The notes beneath the pieces were generated by a model. It had not been told where the DNA came from, did not search any database, and saw nothing but the letters and a program-made list of their open reading frames with translations. The translations under genes and the position numbers were made by a program. A DNA stretch of 64,000 nucleotides from Gracilaria gracilis (taxonomy: Eukaryota > Rhodophyta > Florideophyceae > Gracilariales > Gracilariaceae): NCBI GenBank assembly GCA_030374805.1, contig JARGSG010000037.1:248001-312000 (forward strand), in the 5' to 3' direction. Position 1 is the first letter of the stretch, and the number at the start of each line of letters is the position of its first letter. Shown one piece after another: positions 43,678-54,557 of the stretch.

Positions 43678-44864
43678 ACTTGAAATCTTCAAGATTTTTT
43701 CTAATGAAAAATTGAAACTTCAAAAAAATGATCAAAAAATAGATTATCATACTATGAAATTTTGAAAATATTGGCTAATATTAAAACAATATGCAATAAT
43801 TCATTGCTTTTTAATGTTTTCTGTAATTTTTGTAAGTTTTTAAGGGGTTTTATGCTTTTTACTTGGGTTTTTGGTGTTTTTTGAAAGGTCCTATGTAGAA
43901 AGCTGGAATAGATAGGGAAAGTATTGCTGAATGTACAAATAAGGCTAACTTTATTTTGACTTATTCACAACACTTTGGTGGCGGCGGGCTGTGCGCTGGC
44001 GGTCCAGATCAATCTTCGTGTTGAATGTTTCCGTAAAAGGTCTACACAACCTCTGGTCCACAGAAACGGTCCGGCGCGTGTAAGCTAGATGCTTACGCCC
44101 TCTTAGGTGCACCCTGTAAGTAGCCTTAGTGTGGCTGACAGCGCTGCAGTCGCAAGTAAAAATTTTCTTAATTTTCGCTTCTCGCTTTTGCTTGGCGATT
44201 GCCACGCGTTCAATTTGTATCGCGGCGCCGACGTCGATTGGCTATATGCCACGTGGGGGCGACAGCAAGGCTGCAGGGGTACTGTACGGGGGTGACGGAT
44301 GACGTTGCACGGACAACAATGCCGGGGTGGGACGGATGTGTCTCGATGCGCCGTGGCACGTGCCTCTGGGGCGGCGTTTGTGCGGGCGGGGAGCGGGTGG
44401 CAACGAGGGTGACTTTCAAAATCCGTCGTCGTCGAGAGACGCGGTGGACCACGCGGGGGTCAACGGGTGAGGCGCTGCGTCGGAGGGCCCTGGAGAGGTG
44501 GGACCGGCGTGCAGTGGTTCGTCAGACGGGGCGGGTGATAACCGTAGCGGGGAGGGTGTAGCAGGGCAGTAGAAATTGGCCTCAATGTAGGGATCGACTT
44601 CAACGGCTTCCAAATCCAAGACTGCGGGGTACGGGGGGGTCCCCGGAGGATAGGGGTACTCCAAAGAGGAAGACACTGGGTAGGAAAACGTAGGGTTAGT
44701 ACGTAGTCTTAGCGAGTGTTTTGAGCAGTAAAACTTACTTTAAACTCTTTATCTTAAAGACAGCAGGCTCGAACGCAGTAGAAGACACTATAGGTGAACT
44801 TGTACTGGGTAGGAGTAGACTGCAGAGTAAGCTCTGTGCGCAAAAACGCGGCTTGATTTGCGAA
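43678..44864 (-). other. Copia leader region
   Basis: About 1.2 kb between the 5' LTR and the first gag-like ORF. Bases 43690-43950 are very AT-rich and look untranslated. The rest contains two open frames without ATG starts: a Pro-rich one at 44676-44416 and a basic one at 44205-43951 with a zinc-finger-like motif. No clear primer-binding site starting with TGG was seen next to the LTR. Confidence 0.5.
43951..44205 (-). CDS. Zinc-finger-like ORF in copia leader
   Basis: The frame (open up to about 44243, no ATG) encodes a basic stretch, AKQKREAKIKKIF, then TCDCSAVSHTKATYRVH and RGRKH. The spacing is C-x1-C-x12-H-x5-H, like the CxC/H-H fingers found in transposons and large DNA viruses rather than a standard C2H2 finger. 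It might be an exon or a captured fragment. Function unknown, and translation is doubtful without a start codon. Confidence 0.35.
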   Translation of the reverse strand: MAIAKQKREAKIKKIFTCDCSAVSHTKATYRVHLRGRKHLAYTRRTVSVDQRLCRPFTETFNTKIDLDRQRTARRHQSVVNKSK

Positions 44865-45089
44865 TGTGGCGCAAGGTGCGCAATTGAACTGTTGAATAAA
44901 TGAAAGCTGTTGATGATGACTGAGTGTGTCCTCGTCAGAAGAGAGTTGCCTTTCTGTCTTTACTTTTATACTACTCTACGACTACTGCTAGGAAGACAAA
45001 GATAGTCTGTCTACGTCTGTGATTCTCGTTGCGGCAATCTCTTGCAAGGTGCCACCCACACAGTTGGGCTGGCGCCTGATATGGCTACA
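44865..45089 (-). repeat. Copia 5' LTR
   Basis: 225 bp, matching 26359-26583 with six transitions. As the element is on the minus strand, this is the transcription-start LTR. Confidence 0.95.
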
Positions 45090-45094
45090 CATAG
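45090..45094. repeat. Copia target duplication CATAG (right)
   Basis: Exact repeat of 26354-26358. Confidence 0.9.
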
Positions 45095-45494
45095 AGTGCA
45101 TGAACGATCCAGAAAGCAAGTGGGCCTATCTAATCTCAGCACAAGCTGAATTCACTAAGCACACCGCTGTCCGCAAGCTAAGGATAAAGGGTTACCGAGA
45201 TTTGTTCCCTGTTTGGTGCATCTGGGACTTTTGATCAACAGCAGCGTGAAACAGGAAGCACATGTTGAATTGTAACTTACTTAGAGTTACTCTGAACTCC
45301 TCTGTAAGGCTTGCTTGAACAACATGGATCTCGTCAATCTCAATTGAGTGTAACTTAGATAGTATTAGTTAGCGCCATGCCGCCGGCGGGTTGAACGGAG
45401 CACTTGTTGCATGACAATGGGTTAAACATTATACAGAACGGCTAGCCACAAGCATGTGGCAAATCGAAAGGCGGCGTCTGGTTCGGAATGGTTT
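45095..45494. other. Host flank of the copia insertion
   Basis: The first 140 bp carry an open frame to a TGA at 45234 (ending PVWCIWDF). This frame would be continuous with one in the left flank before insertion. The remainder to the LINE tail shows nothing. Confidence 0.4.
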
Positions 45495-46378
45495 TCTTCT
45501 TCTTCTTTACTGTGGTCAGCCGCCCCTGATTCCGAGGCGGCAGGAGAGCTATCTACAGATCGAATCTAAAGATAGTTCTCTCTCTTGAAGAAGGCAAAAA
45601 ACCGTAACGGCCACTCCTTAACCATATCTATCAGGGATTTGTTTTTTCTTTCACGTAACCCTGGCAATTCATCGCGCCGAGCTCTGTTCTTTCGTGGACA
45701 GCGAAACAGAACGTGGTCGACGTCTTTCTTGGCGTCAGTGTCGCAATCGCATCTCAGCCCTTTCTTGTTTAGATACAAGCTGCCAGGGTAAACTGCTGGA
45801 ACAGTTCCAGTGACAAACTGCGTCAGAGTCACCTCTGACAGCCTTACACCGTTTTATTTCGCCATATCACACTTTTTGAAGTCCAAAACACTTTTGCTTT
45901 GCGTTTTGTGTCTCACTTGTGATACTGCATCGATGAGGTCAACTGAAACATTTAGCTGCCAAGAACGTGAGAGCTTGAAACCTGATTTGGCTAATTCGTC
46001 TACCGAATCATTTTGCGGAACTTCGCAGTGACTCGGCACCCCAGCGAGGTAAAGATTACAACTGCTGCTTATATGTTCCAGTTTTTGGGCCACATGCTGA
46101 TGGATTATGCCCTGTAACCGTATGTTTCCTTGTAAAGCCTGCACCGAGGCTAAAGAATCTGTGACGATCCTTATCGTTTTATTCTCCTCTTCATGTACGG
46201 TATCCAGTGCAGCGTCCATGGCCCGTAGATCCGCCTTGTACGAGCTGACGTTTATTTCAGCCGGAATAACAGCACTTATTATACCAATCGTGTCCTTTGT
46301 TTATAATTCGTACGCGCCAGCGCCCACCTTTCCTGGTTCTAGCGCTATGTAATCAAAACTATGTCCCTGTGCGTCACA
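45495..46378 (-). pseudogene. LINE 3' part: RNase H and zinc knuckle
   Basis: On the minus strand, 46320-45854 encodes an RNase H with SSYKADLRAMDAAL, IVTDSLASVQAL and the terminal VPSHCEVPQNDSVDELAKSG. 45832-45566 follows in another frame with a CCHC motif (CDCDTDAKKDVDHVLFRC) and the C-terminus WPLRFFAFFKRENYL. The 3' untranslated end holds a hairpin (45546-45553 with 45571-45578) and finishes in a short (GAA)n-like tail near 45500. RNase H after RT and a simple-repeat tail point to an I/Jockey-like clade. The upstream LINE portion continues at 51841 beyond inserted LTR elements. Confidence 0.8.
45546..45578 (-). other. Hairpin in LINE 3' end, second copy
   Basis: Stem of eight pairs with one mismatch around a 17-base loop, next to the LINE stop codon. 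It lies in the same place as the 931-951 hairpin. Confidence 0.6.
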
Positions 46379-46950
46379 TGTACTGCAACGCCTTTGGCGG
46401 AAAAAGCGAAACAGCCACGAAGATGTTCGGGATCTTCCTCTCGGGGAGGTAGCACAGCAAACGGAGCACTTCAGGAATGACACGAGTAGCCGGCTGTAAA
46501 CCTAGGTCAAACCTTCATGACGAGCCTCGGAGTGTACAGTGCTGACCAAGTACCATATAGGGACACGTGCGAAGAGCGGTCTCAAGACTGGGCCTCGTAA
46601 AAGTGGAACGGCGACGACATGATGTCGGACGGCGAGCCGTATGAGAGTGGGCAGTAGAACAAACCCAAAAGGAGACAAAGGGGTCCACAAAAGTGGAGAT
46701 AGGTGCGTAACACACAAACGAAACCCAATACTGGGGCGAGTATACGCCAGTAGTCGGGACGACATACACACGCAGTGGTAATACTCTAAGCGCCACAAAG
46801 GTGGGTAACTATACGTGAACAACGCGGTTGTCACTCCAATTGGAGGTGAACAGTCCGCGGAGGCGTGATAGTTAGAGCCAAAAAACCCTTGCTTGATGGC
46901 GCGCCATGCGGAGTAACCGATTCGGTTTACGCTATTTTGTGTAGGGAGCG
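46379..46950 (-). repeat. LTR remnant in the LINE
   Basis: The low end (TGTACTGCAACG) is the terminal end of a minus-strand LTR. It shares the CACGAAGAYGTTCGGG-type block with the LTRs at 52533-53251 and 57565-58229. The inner boundary near 46950 is approximate. No target duplication could be confirmed. Confidence 0.5.
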
Positions 46951-49900
46951 AGCAAAGGCATGGTCAAAACATCGAAGTATTTTGACCGTTCCACGCTCCT
47001 GAATCGGCCATTCTCAGCCTCTGAAACCACTTGGTTCTCGAGATACAGACCAAAAACGTTTTCTGCGTTTTCACTACCATATGGAGGGGTAATTTCTCGG
47101 GTAAATATTTTGATCCGCCTGCCAAGTAACCTCCAGGGTGAAACAACGCACGTGCTCCCATGCATGGTAAGAGACCAGGGAGAACCATCCCGGTACATTG
47201 CTGGCTACCACGCGCAAGTGCGTGGCACGTCACCTCACCTCATGGGAAGGCGAAATCGCTCGCTGCGCCGCCCGGAGGCGAAGCGGCGTACCATCATGGT
47301 GAATTCATACTACGAGAACACAAATGTAGCTCCGGATGGAACCAATTTACCTACAAGGAACTACTCTCCACCCACTGTGGTACGCTGGTCTAAGGAAGGG
47401 GGAGTGGAGCTGTTTTCGCGCTTCCTCCCTCGCTTCGCAATACACCTTGATGGTAATTGGAACCTAACATGGAAACGCATAACTTTTAACTTTACTGAAA
47501 GATTAATACCAACAGGGATGCAGAAGGGGAGATAGGAGTCAACAAGATGGGCGAGTGGAAAAGTGAGGTCCCGAGGACCCTCCAGCCGAGGATCCCCGAC
47601 CCGAAGTGGTGTTCTGATGGGCTCCCGGCCAAGGCTGGAAGAGATAAGCCGAGCCCGGAGCTTGGATAGGTGCGCTACCACGACCCAGGGGGGTACTAGT
47701 AGGCACGCTGACGCCTGACATTACGTCAGGACCCATCGGAGGTGGCGCGTTCGCCTGCGCAACCGAAAGAGCAACTCACGACCCGGTGTGGAAAGGAGCC
47801 TGCGGATCGGCTAGAAGGCCGGGGTTCAGGCTAGCACCAAATAGGGGATCCTCCAAAGAGTTCGTAGGGGTCGGACCCGTAGCTGTCGCTAGACCTGCCA
47901 CCTGGTTGGTAGCCATCTGGTAGAGCTCGACCTGGAACCGGTTCCGGAACTCACCAATTTGGGAGAAGGTTCGCACGTATAGGGCGTGACGAGGCAGGAT
48001 GCTTTCCAGAACAATGAGTGCTTCCACCACAGAGCTAGGACCCGCCCGCTGGAAGTTCACCACGCAGGCTTGGCGGACCCGACCCATTAAACCTGAAATG
48101 GCCTGGGAGTCCACCTGAGAGGGGACAGGCGCCGCAGCCGCAGCCATGCCACCCCCGAGGATAGCCCGCGGAGGCCCATCAACCCTTGTGGTACCGGGGA
48201 GAAGAGAAGTCACGCCAGCATAGGCAGGCGTGTTGCGTCCCTCCGGAGGAGGAGTAGGCGCCGAAGCGACCACAGGGGTAGCCGCTGGCGATTCCACCAT
48301 GGTTGGGAAGGTTTCAGAACTCCCTGGAGGTCTCTGATAGATAGGCGCTCCTGGATAGCGTTGCTGTGCGCGGGACACGACCTTACAGGACACGGGATCG
48401 AAAACTTCCCACCCCTGCTTGGATCCCCACGGGAAACTCTCCACTTTGGTAAGCAACGATTCCAATTGCTCAATGGAGTATTCCGTACCTGCCACAATGG
48501 TTCCGAGTCCGAACTGTCGGATGTCGCGAATGACCCTCGGGGGAATGAAGAACATACGACCAGGAGGCTGAACACCGTCACGGTGAATCCCGGCTTCGCG
48601 ACAACGGCAGTCCCAGTCAATACCATGACGGGCAGCCTGCAGAGCCAGGACGGCCACCAGTACGGCTCACTCCGCGAGGGCAATGGACCAAATAAGGTAA
48701 TACCGATCGTGGTTACGGGTGCTATAGCTCCCAAAATAGGCCAATTCCGGTGGGTTTGGGACGCTAAGCGACATCAAGACCTCATAGGCATTCCACCACT
48801 CAGGTCGGGCTACATACCATGGGGTTCTTCCCTTATTAGGTTGAGAGAAGAACTCCACATTGTAGAACCCATGCATGACGTGGTTGAAGCTGGACCGGGT
48901 GCGGATGCAAGCCTCGGTGGCGGACTCCACACCCCACCTACGACGGTTGGCCCAATGGATGGTATTGTACGGCCGGTCAAACCACACAAAATGTGGAGAA
49001 GCCACGAGATATGGCTGTGGAAGAGAGTCATATTGACAGATCTCCACCACCAGACGTAGGTAATAATGGAGCTCCGGTTTGATACGGACGTACGGCAAGT
49101 CGCTAGGATACAGGGGGGGAATGAAATACCTCATTGATGTGTGCCACTGGCGACTTTCGTAGCACCCCAGCTGACCCTGACGAGGTTGAGATATCTCGAC
49201 GGTGAAGCGTCTGCGGAACCGAGCGAAGACGCTCACAGTCCCAACGAAACAAACCCAAGTAGGTATCCAGAGTCGGACGTCGCAAAACGCCGGGAAGCGA
49301 TGTGTTTCCCGGCGCCACTGGCCAGTACCGACGGTACAGCGTCGCTTGCGAAACCATTTTTGGATCGATCCCAAAGGTACCATGTTCGGAAACGTTCCAG
49401 TCGGCCGTGGTGAACGCCTCCAAACCATAATAGGAAATACCACGAGGAATCTCGGGCTCCGGACCATACAGGTCCCGGATCTTTGAGGTTGATGTGAAGA
49501 AGACTGAACCGGCTGGCTCCGAAAACCTGTTTGGATGCGATTGTGGTACAACGCAGCACCCCGCGAACCAGACTTGATGATGCCACTGCCACGACCGCGC
49601 GACGGACCGGCGCCCGACATGTCGTGAAGATTACCGCGAGGGTGTGGCTGAGACGCTGGGCACTCAACCGCAGGGGTGAACCGAATTGGCTTTTTATCCA
49701 CAATGGGTGAATTGCCAGAGCTGATGCTCAAAACCTCCACCCGTTCGGGGCTCCATGCTGGTTCAACCATTAAGGTATCGGCATTGGTCGCCGCGGTCGT
49801 GTCGTCCCTTGGGGTGATCTCTTCCGAGTGACCAACTTGGGGAACCGACAAGCGTCGTGTACCGCTACGGGTGCGAGCCCGTACGCTGGTAGCAGGGTTA

Positions 49901-51840
49901 CCCGCGTGGTTGAGATAAGGATCGGGGGTTACCATAAACGGAGGTAACTTTGTCGGTCGGGCGAAAAGCCACGGCAGCGCGAGCCGACACGAGTGAACCT
50001 CAAGGAGGTACGGAGATAACCAGAAAAAGGGATGATGAAAAAACCTCGAAGAGACGGAGACGGAACCTTAAAGGAACAGCGTAATCAGATGCAACCAAGG
50101 AGCCGTCAAAATCCTTCACGGTACAGCCCTCAAAGGAGCGCAAAATCACGCCGTGTACCTCGATGGGTGTAACAACACTGGAGAGCCGACCGAAGACCTG
50201 AGTCGGTAAAGTTGTACGCCACCGTGTGCTGGTGATCCAACCTCGCAGGTACACAACGGCCGCGCGTTGCGTCCACAAACCACAAATAGGAAAAAAGAAA
50301 GCCACTGTTGGTGGTGACCCAGATGGTGAACATGCAAGGTCCGTATCGCAGAGCGGGCGCGACGCATGGCGCGAGATGGCACGAAGGCTGCGACAGAAAC
50401 CAAATTCGTACGGCGATGCAACCAACTTGGTGAGAGGATCTAGGAGCCACGGGGGCGTGGCTCAGGGTAGGAAGAGGGTCTATAGTACAATGAGACTTCA
50501 ATGGGTTGGTGCCACGGAGGCCTACGGGTGAGCCTTACTTGCTGCACTGTACCCAATTGGTATTCTGTATTTTCTAACTTCTAATTTCTAATTTATAGTT
50601 TAGGATAGCTTAGCATTGCTGGCCCCTCACAGTAGGTCATTGGTGAAGCCGATGACGTCATGCTTGCATGCGAGATCAGAGTCGGTGCACCTTGTATATA
50701 TTGCGGTGCACCTCGCCCTCCCCCTCGGGTATTGTAAACTCAGGCACCACTAGGGCAGTGACCATACCATCTTGGTCACTTGCTACTCTATCACTATTCA
50801 GGTTTTACCGCGCGTCGACGTCTACTACCGTACACCTACACGGTCTAGACTAGTTGCCCCGCCGTTTGCCCCTGCGGGTTTCAGGTGCCCTACTACTATA
50901 TTGGTTGTGTGTTTTTCCCCTTTAGGTTGAGCCCTCGCGCGCTCCCTCTACCAGGCAGACCCCACACAGTATCGGTATTTGTACGACAGATCGGACGGTG
51001 GCAGCCTGGAAAGAAGTGCCTGTGTCTCCGTTGCTTGTACTTTCTCGGGGTATTCTTTGCTGTAGATGTGGGACAAAGCCGGGAAGGGAAAGAAAGAACA
51101 CAAACCGCGCCAGCGGCTACCCTCACAAGGTGTTCAGCCTTGCTCCCTATTGCGGCGGAGCAGTGACAGAACCCTCCGATGAGGCCGACACGTGCCGGGC
51201 GTAGCTCCGGGCGGCCTCTTCTTGACTTACAGACGGAGGTTGAGGGGGGCAATCGGGGTGCCAAAAGGATGGAATCCACTGGGTGTGGCGTATCCCGTAG
51301 CAAAAGGGGAGAGATAGAAGGTAGCAGAACGAGCCGCACTACAAAGCAGAGACTCGTGAGAGCGGAGAATAATCCCGAGACAAAAAGGGAAAACCTGTAC
51401 AACAGGGCGAAGTGTAACGAAGCCGTAAGACGGGAAAACAGAAAGAGTGTATGAAAGAATGATAAATAAAAGGCCGAACGACGGATCGGTGCTTCTCAGT
51501 GACGGAGGTGGATAACTTGTCCGGATAAGCGGCGGTGTTCCCCGGGAATGGGGCAGAAGACCGTGCGCAAGCGGAACCCAAGCTAGAGCCAAGGCCTCGT
51601 TGAGGTTTACTTCCCTTACAGTGGCGGGAAGTGCCGCCACTTATATACGGCTGACAAATATCACTAAAATATCTAAGTACCTGGCACGCTGGCCAACACT
51701 ACCCACGTGTACCTCCGTGGCACTCTTGCAACGGCGCATCCGGTTATCGGGGGCGGGCACACACGTGTCACGCTAACCCTGCCCTTCATAGGCGGATCCC
51801 TAATCCGGGCCAAATAGGCAAATAGACTTCATAATAGTAG
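46951..51840. mobile_element. Degenerate LTR-element remnants in the LINE
   Basis: No gag-pol domain was recognised in these 4.9 kb. The region holds a pair of minus-strand accessory ORFs (47776-49935). A TATA-bearing, CT-rich stretch on the plus strand (about 50600-51000) looks like an LTR promoter and leader. A stretch at about 51480-51800 aligns loosely with the minus-strand LTR family. Purine tracts CTAAGGAAGGGGGAG (47390-47404) and AAGGAGGTACGGAGA (about 50000) resemble polypurine tracts. It seems to be more than one insertion; boundaries are unresolved. Confidence 0.5.
47776..49935 (-). pseudogene. Accessory ORF of LTR remnant
   Basis: The ATG at 49935 opens a 422-codon frame to 48667. 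After a stop, an adjacent frame without ATG runs 48657-47776 (293 codons). The first has a Ser/Arg-rich N-terminus and then YPSDLPYVRIKPELHYYLRL and HDRYYLIW near the end. The second has PPGRMFFIPPRVIRDIRQFG, Pro/Ala-rich linkers and a helical end. The middle (49700-49100) appears to switch frames. The order (low complexity, charged segment, LH-aromatic segment, YY-W segment, Pro/Ala tail) resembles the chromovirus antisense ORFs at 36608-38524. No family is recognised. Confidence 0.45.
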
Positions 51841-52532
51841 GAAGTTCAGCCGAAAAAAACAACGGATATATGAGTGGCATCCCCCTCAGTCCCTGCCAAG
51901 GGCAATTGCTCTACAGCAGAGAGCTTCCTCAACACTACCCTTGACAGACATATCGTGCCAACCTCTTGTGGTAGCGGCTCTCTATGCGGGAGTTGCAGGA
52001 TGCCTTTCTCGGCCAGATATCTTTCCGCCATGCGTTTCACTGTAGACCGTGATTTTTGGACGCGTGGTTTCATCTCACGGCAGAGCTCGAGCTTAAGCGG
52101 TGTATCGGTGTTCTGTCTTATGGTTTTTTCAAATAGGACTGCCGCTTTTCCCTTCGCAATTTGTACCATGACCGGGAGCTCGACCAGTGATCGCAACTTC
52201 ACTATCGGTGTCGAGGAGAGGAGTCCGATTTGGATTCGGACACCCTCGTTACGGGCCACCTCTAGAAAATCGATGCCTGATTTGACAGCGTTCGGTATCA
52301 CTGAGCCTGCACCGTACGCGGCCAACGGCTCTCCAAAGCCCTTTCGGACGGTGTCCATTGTATCCCAACCTGCCCCCCAACTCTTATGCGTAAGGCAGCG
52401 CATGAGGCTGTGGCGTGTTTTGTATCGGGCGGCTACGAGGTCCAGGTGCGCTTTGAGGTTTAGCCGAGAGTCCAGGAGGATACCCAAGAAGCGAGCACAC
52501 TCGCTCCGCATGACCGTTGAATCACCAACTTT
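51841..52532 (-). pseudogene. LINE segment after RT (connection)
   Basis: The minus-strand frame from about 52530 to 51846 encodes the region that follows LINE reverse transcriptases: CARFLGILLDSRLNLKAHL, then RYKTRHSLMRCLTHKSWGA and LAAYGAGS. The frame upstream of 52532 belongs to an inserted LTR, and the LINE continues at 46378 with RNase H. Coding potential is otherwise well kept. Confidence 0.75.
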
Positions 52533-53251
52533 TGTGGTGCAATGCTCCAATTGGAAAAGAACCATGAAGACGTTCGGGATCTTCCTCAGGCGAGGCAGCA
52601 CAGTAGCAAAACCCTTCCAGGGATGCCATGACGGAGTCGGTTTGTAAGGCCGAGGCCACCCTTCACGCCAGGCGTAGGAAGGTAAACCAGAAGCTGGAGT
52701 CCGTGTAAACTGTGCGTGCGTATCCTCAGATGAGGTGGTGTTCCACAGGTGTGGGAGGTGTAGACAGGTGTCAGCAAAAGCCGCGGGTCGCGGAGAACAA
52801 CCCGTAAAAGGAGAAAAGAGAAAGGGGAAGTCATGAGAGTGACAGAGAGAGAGGGCAAAGCCAGGCAAATCCTTATACAAAACGAAAGCGACAACTAGCG
52901 GTGTAATACTCCAACAATTGGGTTCGTTTGTTTGACGCAGGGCGGATAAACGGTCCGTATGCTACGGGATATCCCTGCGAGGAGGAGTTGAATACCGCCG
53001 AAGGCGAAGAGTCTAGAGCCAACTCTGGTTGGGGAGATTTATTTGGTGGCGGGGCCCAGTTGCCCCGACACTATATAGTGTGTAGCTAACCTCCCGTACT
53101 GTACGGAATATACTATAATAATCCAGAATACTCCCATAAAGGGTGCAGAATTACCAGCAATGCTGTGCGAACCTCCTGGACTCTGCCGTGTCCCACGTGT
53201 CCTATCCACCAACGTGGTAATTGTATGTGGTCATAATTAACCCAGCCGACA
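52533..53251 (-). repeat. Solo LTR inside the LINE
   Basis: About 715 bp on the minus strand, starting TGTCGGCTGGG (plus-strand end 53251) and ending TTGCACCACA (start 52533). It separates the LINE RT from its connection segment. The internal layout matches the LTR at 57565-58229: TAAATAAA-like promoter area, CCCCAACCAGRGT block, CT-rich leader, and CATGAAGACGTTCGGG near the end. No internal retroelement genes, so a solo LTR. A clean target duplication was not seen. Confidence 0.6.
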
Positions 53252-54191
53252 TGTCCGAAAATAACTAAGTCGCGGGAATCCCTCAAGGAGAGCGTTGCAC
53301 TTCAACTTTCACTGCGTATCTTTCCTTCCCTTCTTGCCACCGATTCAGTGTGAATGGCACAAGCACTGTCTTTCAGAAGTTCAGCAGTATTTCATTGTTC
53401 GCGCAGTATGCCTCGAGCGCGACAAGAGCCTCTTGAAGGCGCGTTTGACACTCCTCTGGGGTTTTTTCGGTTGTCCATAACGTCGTATCATCTGCTAAGA
53501 GGTTCAGTTTCACCGATCTGGCCACGTGAGCCATGTGCGATGGCAAGTCGTATAGAAATGCTATCTAAAGCCCTGGTGATAATGTGCCGCCCTCTAGGAG
53601 CCCTTGAGGTACCAAAGATTTGGCGCTGACCGCTGAGTTCCACCGGCACTTCCACTTCCTGTCCATCACGAAAGATCGAAGCCATCGCCAGAGATGGGTT
53701 GGGCATTTGAGATCTTTTAGCTTGGCGAAGAGCAGATGATGGGGGACTTTGTCATATGCCTTGGAGAAGTCAAAAAAAGACGCCAGCGACAGCTTTCGAT
53801 CATCCCAACCATTGGTAATTCCAAGAGGCATTGCTGCAATATGCTCCTCAGTTTTTCGATTCATTCGAAAACCAGCTTGTTTGGGTGGAAGCTTCGGCTC
53901 CAGCCACTTCATAAAAATCTTGTTCACAAGCCGCTTGGCAGTTTGCGAGATAACAGGTGTCAAGGAAATCGGACGGAATTTGCCGCGGGCGCCAGGCTTG
54001 GGGATCGGAACGAGAATCGCCGTTTGCCATTGGCTTGGTGTGGCACCTTCTGTCATTCTTCGGTTGATGAGGTGGGGAAGCCGCGAAGGCCTCGTTTCAG
54101 GGAACCGTCTTAGGAAAGCAATTTCCACTTCGTCGGGACCTGAAGCCCGCTTTTCGTCCATGTCCTGAACTACTTCTAAGAGGTGCTTCAT
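53252..54191 (-). pseudogene. LINE reverse transcriptase
   Basis: The minus-strand ORF 54191-53565 holds the RT fingers and palm: RASGPDEVEIAFLRRF, ILVPIPKPGARGKFRPISL, KQAGFR, and FDFSKAYDKVPHHLL. After small frame changes it continues at 53706-53300 with the catalytic ADDTTLW (about 53490) and the EECQTRLQEALVALEAYC helix. These are LINE, not LTR, motifs. Stops and shifts make it inactive. Confidence 0.85.
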
Positions 54192-54557
54192 TTAAAAGGC
54201 AGGCGCGTTCTCCTGCGTGGCTTTCACTGCGTAGCCTTTTAAAGCCTTGCAATACCGGTTTCGTCTAAACAAATTCTTCCCCAGCGTTCTTGCCTTTCTT
54301 TTCTCGGTGCGAAGAAACCACTTCGCACGTTCAATATCTGTCCACTCTTCTCCTCCTGGGGGGCACATCGCCTTTGTCGTGCTTCTACTAGTGTCTATGG
54401 CCTTAAGTAGACGCCACGGTTTGTAATCGTTTGTTTGGGGTTGTAGCCCACTTACAAGGTCCCTCTAACTTTCTCTTTTCAGCTTGTCTATTTGCCTTGC
54501 GGTTTCTACTCTTACTTGTTGCAGGCTGGTGGCCGTTTCCTGACAATGGTTTTGACC

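Larger units (their letters stand above)
26359..45089 (-). mobile_element. Ty1/copia retrotransposon with nested chromovirus
   Basis: Two 225-bp LTRs in the same orientation, a perfect CATAG target duplication, and the domain order gag, protease, integrase, RT, RNase H on the minus strand define a copia-type element. Its own length is about 6.7 kb; the remainder is the chromovirus inserted in the RT region. A purine-rich tract (AGAAAGAGAGCGAA on the minus strand, 26584-26600) lies next to the 3' LTR as expected. The coding region is broken by single-base shifts and stop codons, so it appears inactive as assembled. Confidence 0.95.

Noticed and set aside
50668-51454. Several 60-170 codon frames on both strands
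   Set aside because: They fall in LTR-like promoter and leader sequence and look like chance frames.
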